A DNA stretch of 64,000 nucleotides, taken from the NCBI GenBank assembly GCA_012840015.1, contig DUMF01000010.1:46265-110264 (forward strand), written 5' to 3'. Each line of letters begins with the position of its first letter. Within the stretch, counting starts at the first letter, position 1. A model generated the notes under the pieces. That model saw only the letters and a program-made list of their open reading frames with translations, ran no database searches and was not told where the DNA came from. This DNA comes from Bacillota bacterium (lineage in GTDB: Bacteria > Bacillota > Sulfobacillia > DUMF01). This document shows, piece by piece, positions 62,669-64,000 of the stretch. Made by a program: the position numbers and the translations under genes.

Positions 62669-63229
62669 TTACCACGATGGCGGAGTAATCACCCAAACCA
62701 TGACCGCCTTCTCGGTGGAATTGTTTGCAAACCTATGGGGTAGCGTAGATGGGAAATAGATGCTATCGCCTGCCCTCATCTCGCATGTTTCATCTCCAAT
62801 CCAAACGGTTAACTCGCCTTGAAGCAGTATGCCAAATTCTTCGCCCTCATGAGTGTAGGGCTCGTCGCCAGATGTGCCCCCAGGCTCTACCTCTGTCCAC
62901 ATTGGTTGCATTTTCCACAAGCCAGGAGGACTCAGGAGTTGCTGCACAACTCTGTTACTGTCAGCCTTGAGCCTTGGTCGCATGGCAGGAGTGACGACAC
63001 GCGAGTTGGAGTTCTGCTCAGCTCGAAAAAGATCCTGAAGCGTAATATGAAGGGCAGACGCGATTCGCCGCAATGAGCTGATACTTGGAGAAACTTCCCC
63101 CCTTTCTATCTGCGCGATATATCCGAACGTTAGACCCGATAGGGAAGCGAGCTCCTTGAGGCTAACATTGCGAGCCTTGCGTATTCTGCGGATCTCCTTG
63201 CCGAGCCACTCCTCAGCTGACAAAACCAA
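62669..63229 (-). CDS. XRE-family regulator with cupin domain
   Basis: A 186-residue regulator: helix-turn-helix (about 10-65, NVSLKELASLSGLTFGYIAQIERGEVSPS) and a C-terminal cupin (about 110-180, GDEPYTHEGEEFGILLQGEL, DSIYFPSTLPHRFAN). Such proteins sense small metabolites and often control adjacent uptake and catabolic genes. It is upstream of and on the same strand as the AbgT-amidohydrolase pair. A palindrome lies in its own promoter region. Confidence 0.93.
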   Translation of the reverse strand: MVLSAEEWLGKEIRRIRKARNVSLKELASLSGLTFGYIAQIERGEVSPSISSLRRIASALHITLQDLFRAEQNSNSRVVTPAMRPRLKADSNRVVQQLLSPPGLWKMQPMWTEVEPGGTSGDEPYTHEGEEFGILLQGELTVWIGDETCEMRAGDSIYFPSTLPHRFANNSTEKAVMVWVITPPSW

Positions 63230-63303
63230 CCCTCCTAATGAATTAATTTCAGCCCAGCCACCCGGATGCCTTTGCCCAGGAGCAGAGTCTGCGTTCTGGT
63301 GCG

Positions 63304-63336
63304 ATTATATCACTGTTGGTTGTGGTAACACCACAA
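63304..63336 (-). promoter_or_regulatory. Promoter with palindromic operator for the XRE-cupin gene
   Basis: A perfect 7-bp inverted repeat TTGTGGT/ACCACAA with a three-base spacer at 63320-63336, and TATAAT at 63309-63304 on the minus strand. The palindrome covers where the -35 box should be, as expected for an autoregulatory operator. About 75 bases before the start codon. Confidence 0.6.
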
Positions 63337-63359
63337 TTACTTGCAGTGCCGACGACGCC

Positions 63360-63895
63360 AACTCCTTGTTGGCTTGAAACCATGTCATGCAATTCACTCA
63401 ATCAACGGGTTTATGCGCCAAGCACCTTCAGTACTTGCCAACGGAGTATGAACATTTGTAGCTCCGCAGTATGGATTGAGGCCTTCAAACAATTCGCACG
63501 GTCTTCTTTTGCGAGCGGCTCAATCACACGCCTCCCTAACCTTTCCACCTGGTCCCCCATCAGTTTCGTCCAGCCACGCTGCACCAAGCCCGTTCTCTCC
63601 CATGTGCCACTCCTTCAACCTACCCCTGTTCCTCCGCAGGTACCCTTCTAACTCCCTGATGCGCTTCAAATGTACGTCACACGGCGCTTTCAGCTTCCCC
63701 TCTGCAATCAACTCCATCAACACTTGAAAATTTCCAGTCCAGCTCCCTTAAGCGCTTTCTCCCGCAACTGCGGATCAAGCCCTCTCCGTCTCCTCTATCA
63801 CTATCTCCCCAAACCGCGTGTACGTCTTGTGCAAAATGTAAGAGCTTCTCTCCCAGAACCTTTTGGGCCCCCTAACTAAAGGGATAGCAGCCGGA
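63360..63895 (-). pseudogene. Degenerate coding remnant, unrecognised
   Basis: On the minus strand, open segments in changing frames give FWERSSYILHKTYTRF, then ALDPQLREKALKGAGLEIF, then MELIAEGKLKAPCDVHLKR with YLRRNRGRLKEW, and later MGDQVERLGRRVIEPLAKED. They appear to be parts of one gene broken by at least two frameshifts. The family is unknown to me; a transposase is possible. Confidence 0.4.
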
Positions 63896-63897
63896 GT

Positions 63898-63940
63898 ATA
63901 AAAGAAAGCCCTGCACGGATTTCTCCATGCAGAGCTTTCT
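63898..63940 (-). terminator. Terminator of the rRNA operon
   Basis: AGAAAGCTCTGCATGG pairs with CCGTGCAGGGCTTTCT on the minus strand, followed by TTTTA. It lies just past the 5S rRNA 3' end. Confidence 0.88.
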
Positions 63941-63947
63941 CAATGTA

Positions 63948-64000
63948 TTCCCGGCAGTGACCTACTCTCCCGAGCAGTCCCCCGCTCAGTACCATCGGCG
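63948..64000 (-). rRNA. rrf: 5S ribosomal RNA, 3' end (partial)
   Basis: The minus strand from the right edge reads CGCCGATGGTACTG, then GGGAGAGTAGGTCACTGCC, matching the conserved 3' half of bacterial 5S rRNA. The 5' part is cut by the window edge, and an rRNA operon presumably continues beyond it. Confidence 0.93.

Noticed and set aside
1..64000. CRISPR array, prophage or conjugative genes
   Set aside because: No regular direct repeats with spacers, no cas genes, and no phage structural, integrase or transfer genes were seen.

Overview
The window looks like about 64 kb of the chromosome of a spore-forming, probably anaerobic member of the Bacillota (Clostridia-like). The evidence is a block of sporulation genes (spoVT, spoVB-like, yabP, yabQ, yabE, veg), a Met T-box leader and a tungsten/molybdenum aldehyde:ferredoxin oxidoreductase. 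From about 17.6 to 53.4 kb it carries, with some strand flips, the gene block that lies near the replication origin in Bacillus and its relatives: yaaO-tmk-yaaQ-holB-yaaT-rsmI / abrB / metG-tatD-yabE-ksgA / ispE / veg / purR-glmU-prs-ctc-pth-mfd-spoVT-spoVB-yabN-hup-rqcP-yabP-yabQ-divIC.

Layout. 1-2.5 kb: a cut-off GAF/PAS sensor, a NarL-type regulator and a membrane-anchored protein with two FMN-binding domains, all overlapping. 2.5-9.6 kb: an accessory catabolic cluster with two enolase-superfamily enzymes, two PPC/DUF296 proteins, an AbgT-type transporter and a dihydroorotase-like amidohydrolase; a YlxY/PdaB-like polysaccharide deacetylase is embedded in it. 9.9-17 kb: an unrecognised protein, two tRNAs (Lys, Met), a flavocytochrome-type FAD lipoprotein, an iron alcohol dehydrogenase and an AOR plus MoaD-like pair. 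17-32 kb: the divIC-to-purR housekeeping and sporulation run on the minus strand, interrupted by an ORF-less group II intron remnant and a small DnaA-box array. 31.8-39 kb: plus-strand ykuK-like, veg, a trypsin-fold protease, cyanophycinase, cyanophycin synthetase, ispE and a nucleotidyltransferase. 39-48.4 kb: mostly minus-strand ksgA, yabE, tatD, metG with its T-box, a three-gene activase/DUF2229 operon and a cysteine synthase-family gene, with one unrecognised plus-strand gene (46989-47432). 48.5-57.3 kb: yaaO to rsmI, abrB, a secreted Ig-like protein, Hsp20 and a lipid kinase. 57.4-59.2 kb: two decayed IS110-family transposases. 59.7-63.2 kb: a second amidohydrolase/AbgT pair under an XRE-cupin regulator. 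The right edge holds the 3' end of a 5S rRNA gene, so an rRNA operon continues beyond the window.

How the parts fit. The core supplies translation (metG, pth, ksgA, rsmI, tRNAs), nucleotide and cell-wall precursors (prs, tmk, purR, glmU, ispE), replication and repair (holB, mfd, mazG) and spore morphogenesis. cphA and cphB form a complete make-and-break pair for the nitrogen store cyanophycin. The two AbgT/amidohydrolase modules suggest uptake and hydrolysis of amide-type substrates, and the FMN/FAD proteins suggest electron transfer outside the membrane; the substrates cannot be read from sequence. The most striking non-coding signals are a DnaA-box cluster with 11-bp phasing just upstream of an HTH-divIC gene pair, and a strong hairpin that buries the ribosome-binding site of the serine protease.
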